64,000 bases of DNA, from contig CAJTYK010000003.1 of assembly GCA_910584285.1 (NCBI GenBank), forward strand, positions 58,835 through 122,834, given 5' to 3'. The position numbers were made by a program, and so were the translations under genes. The DNA comes from an uncultured Oscillospiraceae bacterium. GTDB taxonomy: Bacteria > Bacillota > Clostridia > Oscillospirales > Oscillospiraceae. The notes beneath the pieces were generated by a model. That model ran no database searches. It was not told where the DNA came from and was given only the letters and a program-made list of their open reading frames with translations. Below are positions 32,003 to 40,307 of the stretch, one piece after another. Position 1 is the stretch's first letter. The number at the start of each line of letters is the position of its first letter.

Positions 32003-32041
32003 CCCCGGCATTTTGATTCCCGATTGAGAAAGGAGCAGAAA

Positions 32042-32062
32042 ATGAGACCATGTATCCGCTGA
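32042..32062 (+). CDS. Possible six-codon upstream ORF before DUF6470 gene
   Basis: ATG AGA CCA TGT ATC CGC TGA lies 6 bases after AGGAG, the ideal spacing, and overlaps the start of the DUF6470 gene (ATG at 32050), which is 14 bases from the same site. It could be a translated leader coupling initiation, or merely chance. Confidence 0.3.
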   Translation: MRPCIR

Positions 32063-32658
32063 TTGAAATCAAAACCGTCCCCATTGAGATTGAGATGAAG
32101 GTCTCCCATGCCAAGCTGGAATATACCCGCGGCACCGCTGATCTGGAAATCTCCCGGGGGGAGGGCGGCCTAAGCATCAAGAGCCGCCCCATCAAGCTGA
32201 ACATCGACACCTTCGAGGCCCGCAATTCGGTGGTGCCCACCGCCATGCGCTCTGTGGAGCAGTACGCCCAGCAGGGCCAGCAGGCGTCCTACACCGCCAC
32301 CGCCACCTATGCCCAGCAGGGTCAAATGCTGCTGGAGGCGAAAATCGGGCAGGACATGATCGGGCAGTTCGCGGCGGACTCCACCATGAAGAACTACAAG
32401 CCCAACTCAGGCATCAAGTTCCTGCCCTCCGTCCCCCCCGAGATCACCTGGGATCCGGGTGAAATGCACATCCGCTACGAGATGGATAAGCTGAACTTCG
32501 ACTGGCGCATGAACGAGCCCAAGTTCGAGTTCACCCCCGGGGACATCGAGCTGTCCGTCACCCAGCGGCCCGACGTGATCATCAAGTACGTGGGCGGCCC
32601 GCTGTATGTGCCCCCCTCCTCCGATCCCAACTACGAGCCGGTGGACGTGGAGGCGTAA
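32050..32658 (+). CDS. DUF6470 family (YviE-like) flagellar-locus protein
   Basis: A 202-aa protein of the family found between flgL and fliW in many Bacillota (yviE in Bacillus subtilis). It has the usual start, PLIEIKTVPIEIEMKV, a helical middle with QYAQQGQQASYTATA, and a repeated WDPGEMHIRYEMDKLNFDW / EFTPGDIELSVTQRP beta-rich end. Function is unknown; genetic position implies a link with filament assembly. The start ATG at 32050 is unusually far (14 bases) from the AGGAG site, with a six-codon ORF in between. Confidence 0.88.
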   Translation: MYPLIEIKTVPIEIEMKVSHAKLEYTRGTADLEISRGEGGLSIKSRPIKLNIDTFEARNSVVPTAMRSVEQYAQQGQQASYTATATYAQQGQMLLEAKIGQDMIGQFAADSTMKNYKPNSGIKFLPSVPPEITWDPGEMHIRYEMDKLNFDWRMNEPKFEFTPGDIELSVTQRPDVIIKYVGGPLYVPPSSDPNYEPVDVEA

Positions 32659-32689
32659 CCTCCCCCGGCATTGACAGGAGGCAATCTGA

Positions 32690-33142
32690 TTGAAGCTCCA
32701 AGCCAAATACTTTGGTGAGATCGAATACCTGGAGGAGGATATCCTCACCTTCCCCGCCGGCCTGTTCGGCTTCGAGGAGGAACACCAGTTCCTGCTGCTC
32801 CCCTTTGAGGGGGGCGCGGGCTCGCTGCTGTGCTTCCAGAGCGTCCAGACCCCCGCTCTGGCCTTTGTGGCCATGAATCCCTTCGCTCTGCTGCCGGAGT
32901 ATGCCCCTGTGCTCCAGTCCGGCGAGCTGAAGGAGCTGGGGGTGACGGACAGCCAGGAGCTGGCCTTCTATGTGCTGTGCGTGGTGAAAAAGCCCGTGGC
33001 GGACAGCACAGTGAATCTGAAATGCCCCGTGGCCATCAACCCGGACACCCGGGTGGCCCGGCAGGTGATTTTGGAGGCCGACGGCTATGAAATGCGCCAC
33101 CCCCTGGCCCAGTTCGGAACAGAGGAGGGCGCCCCATGTTGA
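32690..33142 (+). CDS. fliW: Flagellar assembly factor FliW
   Basis: A 150-aa protein that binds flagellin and, when free, binds CsrA and lifts its repression of flagellin translation. Family signatures: ILTFPAGLFGFEEEHQFLLL, FVAMNPFALLPEY and INPDTRVARQVIL. The start is TTG at 32690, supported by AGGAGG 8 bases upstream and a homologous N-terminus (MKLQAKYFGEI). The last 7 bases overlap csrA, as in Bacillus, fitting their partner-switch role. Confidence 0.96.
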   Translation: MKLQAKYFGEIEYLEEDILTFPAGLFGFEEEHQFLLLPFEGGAGSLLCFQSVQTPALAFVAMNPFALLPEYAPVLQSGELKELGVTDSQELAFYVLCVVKKPVADSTVNLKCPVAINPDTRVARQVILEADGYEMRHPLAQFGTEEGAPC

Positions 33143-33408
33143 TCCTGCAACGCAAAGCCGGCGAGTCCCTGGTCATCGGGGAGGATATCACCATCCGGGT
33201 GGTTTCGGTGGACGGCACGCGGGTGCGGCTGGCCATCTCCGCGCCGGAGGATGTACCCATCCTACGCAGTGAGCTTGTCGTCGCCACCGCCGCCAACCGG
33301 GACTCCGCTATGGAAGAATCCGCCCCTGCTGAGCTGTTGGATCTGCTGGGCGGCGTGCTGGACCATAAGACCCAGCCCCCGGAGGATCCGGGGCGAAAGG
33401 AGGACTGA
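33136..33408 (+). CDS. csrA: Translational regulator CsrA
   Basis: A 90-aa RNA-binding protein, MLILQRKAGESLVIGEDITI with the core strand VRLAISAPEDVPILR. CsrA dimers bind GGA motifs near ribosome sites, classically that of flagellin. The first 60 residues are canonical; a 25-residue acidic, proline-containing tail (residues 64-90) is longer than in most CsrA proteins and may bear on FliW binding. The gene overlaps fliW and precedes the YjfB-like gene by 3 bases. Confidence 0.97.
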   Translation: MLILQRKAGESLVIGEDITIRVVSVDGTRVRLAISAPEDVPILRSELVVATAANRDSAMEESAPAELLDLLGGVLDHKTQPPEDPGRKED

Positions 33409-33411
33409 CCT

Positions 33412-33594
33412 ATGATGGAATCCATCGCCAGCATGGCGATGGGCATGAGCGCCGCTTCCTTTGCCACCAACTACTCCCTCTCCGTCACCAAAAAGATGAT
33501 GGACAGCCAGGAGTTGGCCGGACAAGAGCTGCTCAAGATGCTGGAAGCCGTTCCCGCCCCTCCCAAAGGCCAGTACATCGACACCTACGCGTAA
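33412..33594 (+). CDS. YjfB-family putative motility protein
   Basis: A 60-aa protein of the YjfB type, beginning MMESIASMAMGMSAA and ending with a helical KKMMDSQELAGQELLKMLEAV. The family is linked to motility by genome position only; no function is known to me. A second in-frame ATG directly follows the first; AAAGGAGG precedes both. It ends the flgM unit; a terminator follows. Confidence 0.88.
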   Translation: MMESIASMAMGMSAASFATNYSLSVTKKMMDSQELAGQELLKMLEAVPAPPKGQYIDTYA

Positions 33595-33604
33595 GCGGCA
33601 AACT

Positions 33605-33632
33605 AAGCCGATCCTTCGGGATCGGCTTTTTG
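33605..33632 (+). terminator. Terminator of the flgM-csrA operon
   Basis: AAGCCGATCC-TTCG-GGATCGGCTT, a 10-bp stem with a stable TTCG loop, then TTTTGC. Confidence 0.93.
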
Positions 33633-33635
33633 CTT

Positions 33636-33663
33636 GTTCCTTTTTCTCGAGAGAAAAAGGAAC
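33636..33663. repeat. Perfect inverted repeat in intergenic region
   Basis: Thirteen-base arms (GTTCCTTTTTCTC and complement) around a GA centre, directly after the terminator. A second small palindrome (GGGTTTTTAACCC) follows at about 33669. The rest of 33664-33787 holds no gene that I can see. Style resembles the hairpin string at 7696-7888. Confidence 0.6.
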
Positions 33664-33787
33664 CGAAAAGGGTTTTTAACCCGCGAGCTTTACACGCGCA
33701 TCCTACGGGGCCTACCCCTTCCAGTTTCTGCGACGGTAACGGAGCGTCGGTAAAATATGTTCGGGTATGGATTCTTTCTGCGCTGGC

Positions 33788-33793
33788 TATAAT
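33788..33793 (+). promoter_or_regulatory. -10 element of the AAA+ gene
   Basis: A perfect TATAAT about 35 bases before the predicted CTG start. No clear -35 hexamer is seen at the right distance. Confidence 0.5.
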
Positions 33794-33827
33794 TGGGCAG
33801 ACAATACGCAAAAGGAGGCGTTTTCTC

Positions 33828-35204
33828 CTGGAATTTGCCCAATTCTGCGCCTGCGGCCCCTCGGGCTACGCCCAGCTCAAGCAGCGGGTGGACGCCTGCG
33901 CCAAGCTGGGGCGCAGCTATGAATTTGCCGCCTGCCGTCTGCCCGCGGGATGCCGTCCGGACAGCGCCCAGCTGGGCTTCTGGCGGCACGGGGAGGATTA
34001 CCTGCTCTACTTCCGCCCCGGGGTGGCCTACGGCGGGTCAGATCCCCTGCTGCGGGCCTTTTTTGGCCGGGGAGCTGTCCAGCGCTACCCCGGCTTCGGG
34101 GCGCTGGCGGGCTGTCTCCACGCCCTGGACGAGAACGCCGCCGCCCTGCGCCCGGACGGTCTGCGACCGGACGGCCTGCGACCTGACGGCCTGCGACCGA
34201 ATGCCCAACCAAAGGAGCCCGACCTGCTGACCCGCCTGCACCGGGAGCTGGGCAGCCGGGTGCTGGGCCAGGAGGAGGCGGTGGAGGCCGCCGCCTTCAA
34301 GCTGTGGAGCCACATCTCCAAGCGGGAGCCCTTGCGGCCCCTGTCCCTCATCTTCTACGGCCCCACCGGCGTGGGCAAGTCGGAGCTGGGCAAGGCGGTG
34401 GCCCCCGCCCTGAACCGCTGCCTGGGGGAGGAGCGCTACCGGCTGGTGTGGACGGAGCTGAACACCTTCACCCAGGCCCACTCCGTGTACCGGCTCACCG
34501 GTGCGCCGCCGGGGTATGTGGGCTACGAAGACGCCCCGGTGTTGGAGGTGGTTCGGGACTGGCCCCACACGGTCTTTATGTTCGACGAGCTGGACAAGGC
34601 CCACCCGGAGGTGTTAAAGGTGTTCATGTCCATTCTGGATGAGGGCCGGTGCGCCGCCCGCCGGGAGGACAAAACCGGAAGTCGTGAGCTGGACTTCCGC
34701 CGCTGCGTCCTGCTGTTCACCACCAACACGGATCTGTCTGGGCAGGAGCGACCCAGGCTGGGCTTTGCTCCCACCCCGCCCCGGCGGGCTCCCAGCCCCG
34801 GGGAGAACTCCTCCGGTGGGCTGCCCCGGCGGATTTTCCAGGCGGACGAGGCGGCCCGGCTGGCCCTGACCCGCTCCGGCGTGTTGCGGGAGATCGCGGG
34901 CCGGTTCAGCGGTCTTATCGGTTTTCAGCCCCTGAGCCAAGCCGCCCGGGAGGCGGTCACCGCCCGCCAGATTGCCGCCCTGGGCAGGGAGTACGGTCTG
35001 GACATCGCCCAGGTGGAGCCCACCCTGGCCCAGGCTCTCACCCCCAAGGACGCCCTCTCCCTGCGCTCCAGCGTGCCCATGCTGGAAGGGGCCCTCACCT
35101 CCCTGTTCCTGGCCCACGCCCCGCTGGGGGGCCGCCCGCTCCGCCTGGAGGGGTCGCCGGAATGCATGACGCTGAGCCCTATAGGAAAGCCCCGCCGGGA
35201 GTGA
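33828..35204 (+). CDS. Orphan ClpB/ClpA-type AAA+ ATPase, apparently with a CTG start
   Basis: About 458 aa with one AAA+ module of the Clp D2 type: LSLIFYGPTGVGKSELGKA (Walker A), the ClpB-like RLTGAPPGYVGYED, VFMFDELDKAHPEV (Walker B) and VLLFTTNTDLS (sensor 1). The first ~110 residues are a domain that I do not recognise (CGPSGYAQLKQRVDACAKLG, WRHGEDYLLYFRPG), joined by a DGLRP repeat. AGGAGG (33813-33818) has no ATG, GTG or TTG in this frame nearby; CTG at 33828 is 9 bases away and is my choice. In-frame sequence extends to a TTG at 33630 but crosses the upstream terminator and palindromes. No ClpP or FtsH partner is near; substrate unknown. Confidence 0.72.
   Translation: MEFAQFCACGPSGYAQLKQRVDACAKLGRSYEFAACRLPAGCRPDSAQLGFWRHGEDYLLYFRPGVAYGGSDPLLRAFFGRGAVQRYPGFGALAGCLHALDENAAALRPDGLRPDGLRPDGLRPNAQPKEPDLLTRLHRELGSRVLGQEEAVEAAAFKLWSHISKREPLRPLSLIFYGPTGVGKSELGKAVAPALNRCLGEERYRLVWTELNTFTQAHSVYRLTGAPPGYVGYEDAPVLEVVRDWPHTVFMFDELDKAHPEVLKVFMSILDEGRCAARREDKTGSRELDFRRCVLLFTTNTDLSGQERPRLGFAPTPPRRAPSPGENSSGGLPRRIFQADEAARLALTRSGVLREIAGRFSGLIGFQPLSQAAREAVTARQIAALGREYGLDIAQVEPTLAQALTPKDALSLRSSVPMLEGALTSLFLAHAPLGGRPLRLEGSPECMTLSPIGKPRRE
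34146..34205 (+). repeat. 15-bp tandem repeat within the AAA+ gene
   Basis: Four diverging copies of CTGCGACCGGACGGC encode LRPDG repeated three times and then LRPNA, forming the linker between the N-terminal domain and the ATPase. Copy number of such repeats can vary between strains. Confidence 0.85.
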
Positions 35205-35221
35205 TCCCGGCGGGGCTTTCC
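35184..35221. terminator. Hairpin spanning the AAA+ stop codon
   Basis: A 17-bp perfect stem (35184-35200 with 35205-35221) whose loop holds the TGA stop. The tail after it (GTGGGTTG) is not U-rich; the 3' arm itself carries CTTTC. It lies between convergent genes and can serve both strands. Confidence 0.75.
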
Positions 35222-35236
35222 GTGGGTTGTGACTGT

Positions 35237-36445
35237 TCAGGGCTTCGCGGATTCCGGCGCGCCGCTCTCGGGCGCTCCTGTGGCCGGCGCGGCCGACTCA
35301 GGGGCCGCGGTCGAGGACCCGCTCAAGTTTAGGGTGAACTCCAGATCCACCAGCTCGCCGGTGTCGGCGTCCAGCCGGTAGAGATGCTCACCGTCCACTC
35401 CCATCAAGTAGCTGCCCACAAAGGTGTAGGGCGCCACGCTCTCATAGATATTCAGCCGGATATAGGCTGTATCATCCACCGTCTCCAGCACGTCCTGGGG
35501 GAATATCTCGTAGTCCGCCATAGACGTGCCCGGCAGCCCCAGCTCCGCCGGGGTCATAGATCTGATCTGGTTCTCCGCCTGCCGGATGCCCACAGACTGC
35601 CCTCCGGACTGCTGCTCCGGCCGCGGGGAGGTGACCTTGCCCTCCGCCTCGTCGGCGGTGACCACGCACTGCCCCTCCGCGTTTGACCAGGTGATGCGCA
35701 CAGTGAGCACCATGTCCGGCGCCTCGTCCACCGGCGGAACCGAGGACGAAGGCGGCGGGGACTGGCTGGGCTCCGCCGAGCTGTCCGGGGCGGCGCTCTC
35801 CCCTTCCTTCGGCTCCTCGGTGGGGGCTGGGGTCTCCTCCCCCTCCGGCTCCGGCTTGGGCAGGTTCCGGGCCAGCAGCACCATGCCCTCCGCCGTGGTA
35901 AAGTCAGGGGCGTCCTTCACCCGTACAAACTCCTCGTCCACGACGGAGAAGGCGGGATCCGCTCCCTTGAGCTGGCCCACATAGGTCTCCGCCGCTTTGC
36001 CGGCGTTGTTCAGGTTGGTGTAGGTATAGGTGATGGTTTTGGCCAGTACGGCCAGCGCACCGCTCTCGTCCGCCTCCAGCGCCATGCCCGGGACGGACTC
36101 CTCCCCCACCTTCAGCTCCTCGGGCAGTTCCGGGGGCTTGGGCTCCTCCGTCACCTCCGGGTCGGGATCCTGATTGCCCAGCCGGGGCATGATGACAAAG
36201 AACACCAGCGCCGCGGCCACCGCCGCCACCACCACCGGGATGAGGATAAACAGCAGGATGGGCTTTTTCTTCTTGGGCTGTTCCCCCTCCTGCCCTTCCT
36301 GGCCCTCCCCCTGGGGAGGCGCACCCTTCCGGGGCTTTTTGGTGGGCTTTACCTTCTTGGGCGGTTTCGGCTTCTTGGCGGGCTTGGGCGGCTTGGGCTT
36401 TTTCTCTTTGGGAGCCTTGGGCTCCTTGGGTTTTCCAAAAGGCAT
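35237..36445 (-). CDS. Single-pass membrane protein with Lys/Pro-rich cytosolic tail
   Basis: A 402-aa protein of unknown function. Residues 1-60 are almost entirely Lys, Pro, Glu and Gly (KEPKAPKEKKPKPPKP) and should be cytosolic; one transmembrane helix follows (about 63-88, LLFILIPVVVAAVAAALVFF). The outside part has a folded region (LAVLAKTITYTYTNLNNAG), a Pro/Ser/Glu-rich linker, a second folded region (VLTVRITWSNAEGQCVV, YIRLNIYESVAPYTFVGSYLMG) and an Ala/Ser/Pro-rich tail. It lies 28 bases behind the FtsA-like gene and probably shares its transcript, so it may be the membrane partner of that protein (inference). Confidence 0.7.
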   Translation of the reverse strand: MPFGKPKEPKAPKEKKPKPPKPAKKPKPPKKVKPTKKPRKGAPPQGEGQEGQEGEQPKKKKPILLFILIPVVVAAVAAALVFFVIMPRLGNQDPDPEVTEEPKPPELPEELKVGEESVPGMALEADESGALAVLAKTITYTYTNLNNAGKAAETYVGQLKGADPAFSVVDEEFVRVKDAPDFTTAEGMVLLARNLPKPEPEGEETPAPTEEPKEGESAAPDSSAEPSQSPPPSSSVPPVDEAPDMVLTVRITWSNAEGQCVVTADEAEGKVTSPRPEQQSGGQSVGIRQAENQIRSMTPAELGLPGTSMADYEIFPQDVLETVDDTAYIRLNIYESVAPYTFVGSYLMGVDGEHLYRLDADTGELVDLEFTLNLSGSSTAAPESAAPATGAPESGAPESAKP

Positions 36446-36473
36446 GGGAATACCACCTCTTGCATTGTTTCAA

Positions 36474-38363
36474 TCAAACCAACTGAATGCTGACCGAATC
36501 CTGCTCCTTGAGCTGGTGCTGGAAGCCCCGCTCCTGGCCATTGACCTCCAGGCGCACCGCCCGATCCAAATTCTCGAAATCAATGCCGGAGTACTCCAGC
36601 AGATCCATCAGATAATAGGGCGCGTCGTTGTCTTTGATAGGCAGGGTCAGCGGCTCCCCGTTGAGGAACAGGTGCAGCTCCCGCCCGCCCTGGGCGGGCA
36701 CAGCGGGGGGCGCGGGCCGGACGGGGTCGGACTGAGGTGCGGGGGCCGGAGCCGCCTGCGCCGGCGGGATGGGGGCGGCCTGCCGCATGGTGAGGATCAC
36801 GTCCCCCTGGCTCAGCCGGATATCCAGCGGAGCCTGGACGTTATTCACCAGCGCCGTACCGTAGAAACCGGGGCCCAGCAGCTCCCCCAAGGTGCGGTGG
36901 GCGTCCTCTCCCCCCCGGGCGGGGACGAAGTGAATCTGATCCCCGGCGTGGATCACCGCGGACAGGGCAGCATCCTCCCCGTTCACCTCCAGCACCGCGG
37001 GAACCGCGGGCTCGCCCCGCAGCACCATCCGCTTACCGTCCACGGTGAGGGTCAGGCTCTTGCCCGTCTTGCCCACCATGTCCGCGTAGCTGTAGCCGTT
37101 CATCAGCAGGATATCCCGCAGAGTTAGCACCCCGTTGCGGAACAGCTTGGCACTCTGGCCGTTGAGCAGCACCACATAGCTGTCGTTCAGCAGGCCCAAC
37201 CCGGCGGAGATGGCGATGCCCAGCGGGGTGGCGTACTCCGGCCGCTCCAGCTCCAGGCTGTCGGAGAAGGCACTGAGGGCGAAGTTATTCCCTGCGATGG
37301 CCACCCGCTTCTCGTCCATTTCCAGCTTTTCCGCCACCTGCTCCCGCAGGCCGGTCAGCTTGCTGCCGCCGCCCGCCAGGAACACGGCGGAGGGAGCGGT
37401 GTTGTTGACGCTCAAAATCTGCTTGGCGATGGCGTCGGCCAGCTTCTCCATGGGCTCCTGGATGGCCTGGACGACCTCCGGAACCGCCACCCGCTCCTCC
37501 TGGCCCAGGATGTTCCGGCAGCGGATGAGCTCCTCCGACTCCCCCAGGGCCCGCTTGATCTCCTCGGCGGTCTTGAAGTCCACCAGGAAGGCGCGCATGA
37601 TGGCCTCCGTCACCTCATCCCCGGCCACAGTGGCCATGGTGTAGCCCACCACGCTGCCGTCCCGACACAGGGCGATGTCGGTGGTACCCGCGCCGATGTC
37701 CACCAGGGCCAGGTTCAGCAGCCGCAGCTCCGCCGGGATGGCGGCATTCATGGCCGCGATGGGCTCCAGCGTCATGCTGGCCACCTGGAGATCCGCGGCC
37801 CTCATGGCGGCGTACAAGCTCTCCACCACCTCCCCGGGCAGGAAGGTGGCCACCACGTCGGCCTCCACCTTGCGCCCAGTGTGGTATAGCAGGTTGTTCA
37901 GGGGGTAGTTGTCCAGCCTATACTGGGCCACGGTATAGCCCACCAGGAACATCTGCCGCCGGGCCTCGCCGTCTCCCTGGAGGGCCTCCTCGGCGGCGGA
38001 CACCGCGCCGGCCTCCAGCCGGCTGATCTCCTCCTGGTCAATGGACTGCTCCTCAGGCAGCTCCAGGGTGAAGGAGCCCACCTGGGTGCGCAGAGCCCGT
38101 CCGGCGGCGGCCACGCACACCCGCTCCAGATGAACACCTAAGCGATCCTCCAGCCGCTGGGTCACCGTTTTGGCCAGTCCGGCCACCTGCCGGATGTCGT
38201 CGATCTGGCCGTCCATCATGGCCCGCTTGCCATGTTCAGCCAGTTCCACATCCAGCACCTTCAGCCGATCCCCCACGGGGCGGCCCACCACCCCCACCAC
38301 GCTGCGCGTGCCAATATCCAGGGCGTAGATCAGGTCCTTTTCCTGCACCGTTAACTCTGCCAT
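36474..38363 (-). CDS. FtsA/PilM-type actin-fold ATPase with C-terminal extension
   Basis: A 629-aa cytosolic protein. Residues 8-400 show the actin-fold of FtsA: YALDIGTRSVVGVV (phosphate 1), LALVDIGAGTTDIALC (phosphate 2), a SHS2-like insertion (VERVCVAAAGRALRTQ) and VFLAGGGSKLTGL (adenosine motif). The last 230 residues contain three similar stretches (LNGQSAKLFRNGVLTLRDIL; VNGEDAALSAVIHAGDQIHF; LNGEPLTLPIKDNDAPYYLM) that look like small beta-grasp-like modules. No C-terminal amphipathic helix of classical FtsA is obvious, and no ftsZ is near. Possible roles: cell division variant or scaffold with the downstream membrane protein. Confidence 0.78.
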   Translation of the reverse strand: MAELTVQEKDLIYALDIGTRSVVGVVGRPVGDRLKVLDVELAEHGKRAMMDGQIDDIRQVAGLAKTVTQRLEDRLGVHLERVCVAAAGRALRTQVGSFTLELPEEQSIDQEEISRLEAGAVSAAEEALQGDGEARRQMFLVGYTVAQYRLDNYPLNNLLYHTGRKVEADVVATFLPGEVVESLYAAMRAADLQVASMTLEPIAAMNAAIPAELRLLNLALVDIGAGTTDIALCRDGSVVGYTMATVAGDEVTEAIMRAFLVDFKTAEEIKRALGESEELIRCRNILGQEERVAVPEVVQAIQEPMEKLADAIAKQILSVNNTAPSAVFLAGGGSKLTGLREQVAEKLEMDEKRVAIAGNNFALSAFSDSLELERPEYATPLGIAISAGLGLLNDSYVVLLNGQSAKLFRNGVLTLRDILLMNGYSYADMVGKTGKSLTLTVDGKRMVLRGEPAVPAVLEVNGEDAALSAVIHAGDQIHFVPARGGEDAHRTLGELLGPGFYGTALVNNVQAPLDIRLSQGDVILTMRQAAPIPPAQAAPAPAPQSDPVRPAPPAVPAQGGRELHLFLNGEPLTLPIKDNDAPYYLMDLLEYSGIDFENLDRAVRLEVNGQERGFQHQLKEQDSVSIQLV

Positions 38364-38430
38364 GGAGCCATCCTCCCTGTTTCGTGGTTTTGTCTCAAAC
38401 CGGGGCCTGTCTCAGCCCGCATAAAGAGAA

Positions 38431-38461
38431 GCCAGGAGGCGGCAAGCTGCCGCCTCCTGGC
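38431..38461 (-). terminator. Terminator after the chemoreceptor gene
   Basis: A 14-bp perfect stem (GCCAGGAGGCGGCA and complement, AGC/GCT loop) followed on the minus strand by TTCTCTTTATG. It lies 15 bases after the receptor stop and before the FtsA-like gene, for which no clear promoter is visible. Confidence 0.88.
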
Positions 38462-38475
38462 AACCCTCGTGATCT

Positions 38476-40272
38476 TTAATACTTGCTGAACACGCTGGAC
38501 GCGGAAGTGTCGTGGCTGGGCGCGGTGTCGTAGCTCTCCTCATCGGAGGGCGCGGCGGCGCTGTAGGCGGGCTGGGCCGCACCGGCATACCCGTCCTGGC
38601 GCAGCTTGAAGCGGGCCAGCAGCTCCTTCATCAGGGCGGCCTGGCTGGACAGCTCCTCGCTGGCGGCGGCGGACTCCTCGCTGGTGGCGGAGTTGGTCTG
38701 CACCACGCTGGAGATCTGGTCGATGCCCTCGGTCACCTGGGCGATGGACTCGGACTCCTCCTCGGCGGCCTTGGTGATCTCGGCCACGGCGCTCACCACC
38801 ATGCCGGCCTTCTGGTTGGTGGCGTCCAGGGACTCGGACACCTTCTTGACGATATCGTTGCCGTCCTTCACGGAGTTAATGGAGCGGTCGATGAGATCCT
38901 TGGTCGCCTTGGCGGCCTGATCGGACTTAGAGGCCAGGTTACGCACCTCGTCGGCCACCACGGCGAAGCCCTTGCCGGCGCTGCCCGCCCGGGCGGCCTC
39001 CACGGCGGCGTTCAGGGCCAGAATGTTGGTCTGGAAGGCGATGTTTTCGATGGTGTCGATGATCTTGCCGATCTCCTCGGAGGACTCGGAGATCTTCTCC
39101 ATGGCGGAAACCATCTCCCGCATATACTGGGAGCACTCGGTCAGGCTCTGGCCGGCGTCCTGGGAGTGGGCGGTGGCCCGTTCGCTGTTCTCGGCGTTCT
39201 TGCGGGAGTTGTTGGAGATCTCGGCGATGGTGGCGGACAGCTCCTCCACGGCGCTGGCCTGCTCGGTGGCGCCCTGGGCCAGGGACTGGGCCCCAGTGGA
39301 CACCTGCTCCGCGCCGGCGGAGACCTGCTCAGCGCTCTGGTTGATCTGGGTCAGGGCGTCGGACAGGCCGCGGTTGATGGCCCGCACGGAGGTGAGGATG
39401 CTGCTCAGGGCGCCCACATACATATTGACATCCTTGGAGCGCACGTCGAAGTTGCCGTTGCCCATCTCCTCCAGCAGGCGGCAGGTGTCGCTGATGACAT
39501 CACCCAGCACATTCTGGCTGGTACGCAGGGCGTCGCACATCTCGCCCAGCTCGCTGCTGCTGTGGTAGTCCACGGGGATGTCCAGCTTGCCCTGGCTGAA
39601 GCCCTCCAGGGCGCTATGCACCTGCTGGGCGGGAACGGTGATGGACTTGATGATGATCAGGGCGATACGCAGCACGACGACAGTGGCGATCACCATCACG
39701 GCCAGGATGACAAACAGGGCGATGGTGGACACCAGATCCTGATTCTCGATCTTCTTCTGCTGCTCCGTCTGGAGCTTCACGGCCAGGGCGTCGCCCGCCT
39801 CAGCGGCCTTCTTCAGCATGGGGGAGCAGGTGGTGGCAATCATGACGGCGGCTTCCTGGCGGCTCTCGGTGGTGCCGAGGCGGACGGTCTGCGCGATCTT
39901 GGCCGCCTCTGTCCGCCAGTTCTTGACCGTGTCCTCAAAGGTGTTCAGTTCGGTCTTGTCGGGCAGGGGATAGGTACTGTCCAGCTCGGCCAGCTGGCTC
40001 TCCAGCAGGTCGGCCTTCTCTGTGGCGGTGTCCAGGTTGGTCAGATCGCCGCCCAGCACCGCGTCACGCAGGCTGCGGGCCGCGATGTTATAGTTGATGC
40101 GGCACTCGGAAACCAGCTCATTGGCGCCCATGTAGCGGTTAATGATATCGTTGTACTGGCCTTTCTGCACATTCATCAGGACGAGCGACGCGATGATAAT
40201 CGCCACGGAAACCAAGATGGTGACTCCGAACCCCAAAATCAGACTCTTTTTGATCTTCATGTTTTTGATCAT
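38476..40272 (-). CDS. Methyl-accepting chemotaxis protein
   Basis: A 598-aa transmembrane receptor. TM1 at about 10-33, a short extracytoplasmic four-helix-bundle sensor (about 35-180, with [19 protein letters not shown]), TM2 at about 183-208, a HAMP domain (about 208-262, [19 protein letters not shown]) and a long cytoplasmic coiled coil. The signalling tip, [20 protein letters not shown], is fully conserved. The ligand is unknown; the sensor resembles 4HB_MCP domains. ATG at 40272 follows AGGAGG. It lies 35 bases behind the FtsE-like ATPase gene, an odd partner. Confidence 0.96.
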   Translation of the reverse strand: MIKNMKIKKSLILGFGVTILVSVAIIIASLVLMNVQKGQYNDIINRYMGANELVSECRINYNIAARSLRDAVLGGDLTNLDTATEKADLLESQLAELDSTYPLPDKTELNTFEDTVKNWRTEAAKIAQTVRLGTTESRQEAAVMIATTCSPMLKKAAEAGDALAVKLQTEQQKKIENQDLVSTIALFVILAVMVIATVVVLRIALIIIKSITVPAQQVHSALEGFSQGKLDIPVDYHSSSELGEMCDALRTSQNVLGDVISDTCRLLEEMGNGNFDVRSKDVNMYVGALSSILTSVRAINRGLSDALTQINQSAEQVSAGAEQVSTGAQSLAQGATEQASAVEELSATIAEISNNSRKNAENSERATAHSQDAGQSLTECSQYMREMVSAMEKISESSEEIGKIIDTIENIAFQTNILALNAAVEAARAGSAGKGFAVVADEVRNLASKSDQAAKATKDLIDRSINSVKDGNDIVKKVSESLDATNQKAGMVVSAVAEITKAAEEESESIAQVTEGIDQISSVVQTNSATSEESAAASEELSSQAALMKELLARFKLRQDGYAGAAQPAYSAAAPSDEESYDTAPSHDTSASSVFSKY

Positions 40273-40307
40273 GGACTCTTTCCTCCTAATTTTCTTGACT
40301 GTGATTT

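Noticed and set aside
33630..33827. N-terminal extension of the AAA+ ATPase from TTG 33630
   Set aside because: It would be translated through the csrA-operon terminator and a 28-base inverted repeat, and the predicted promoter lies inside it.
34146..34205. 15-bp tandem repeat as a regulatory or CRISPR-like array
   Set aside because: It is in frame and simply encodes a DGLRP linker within the ATPase.
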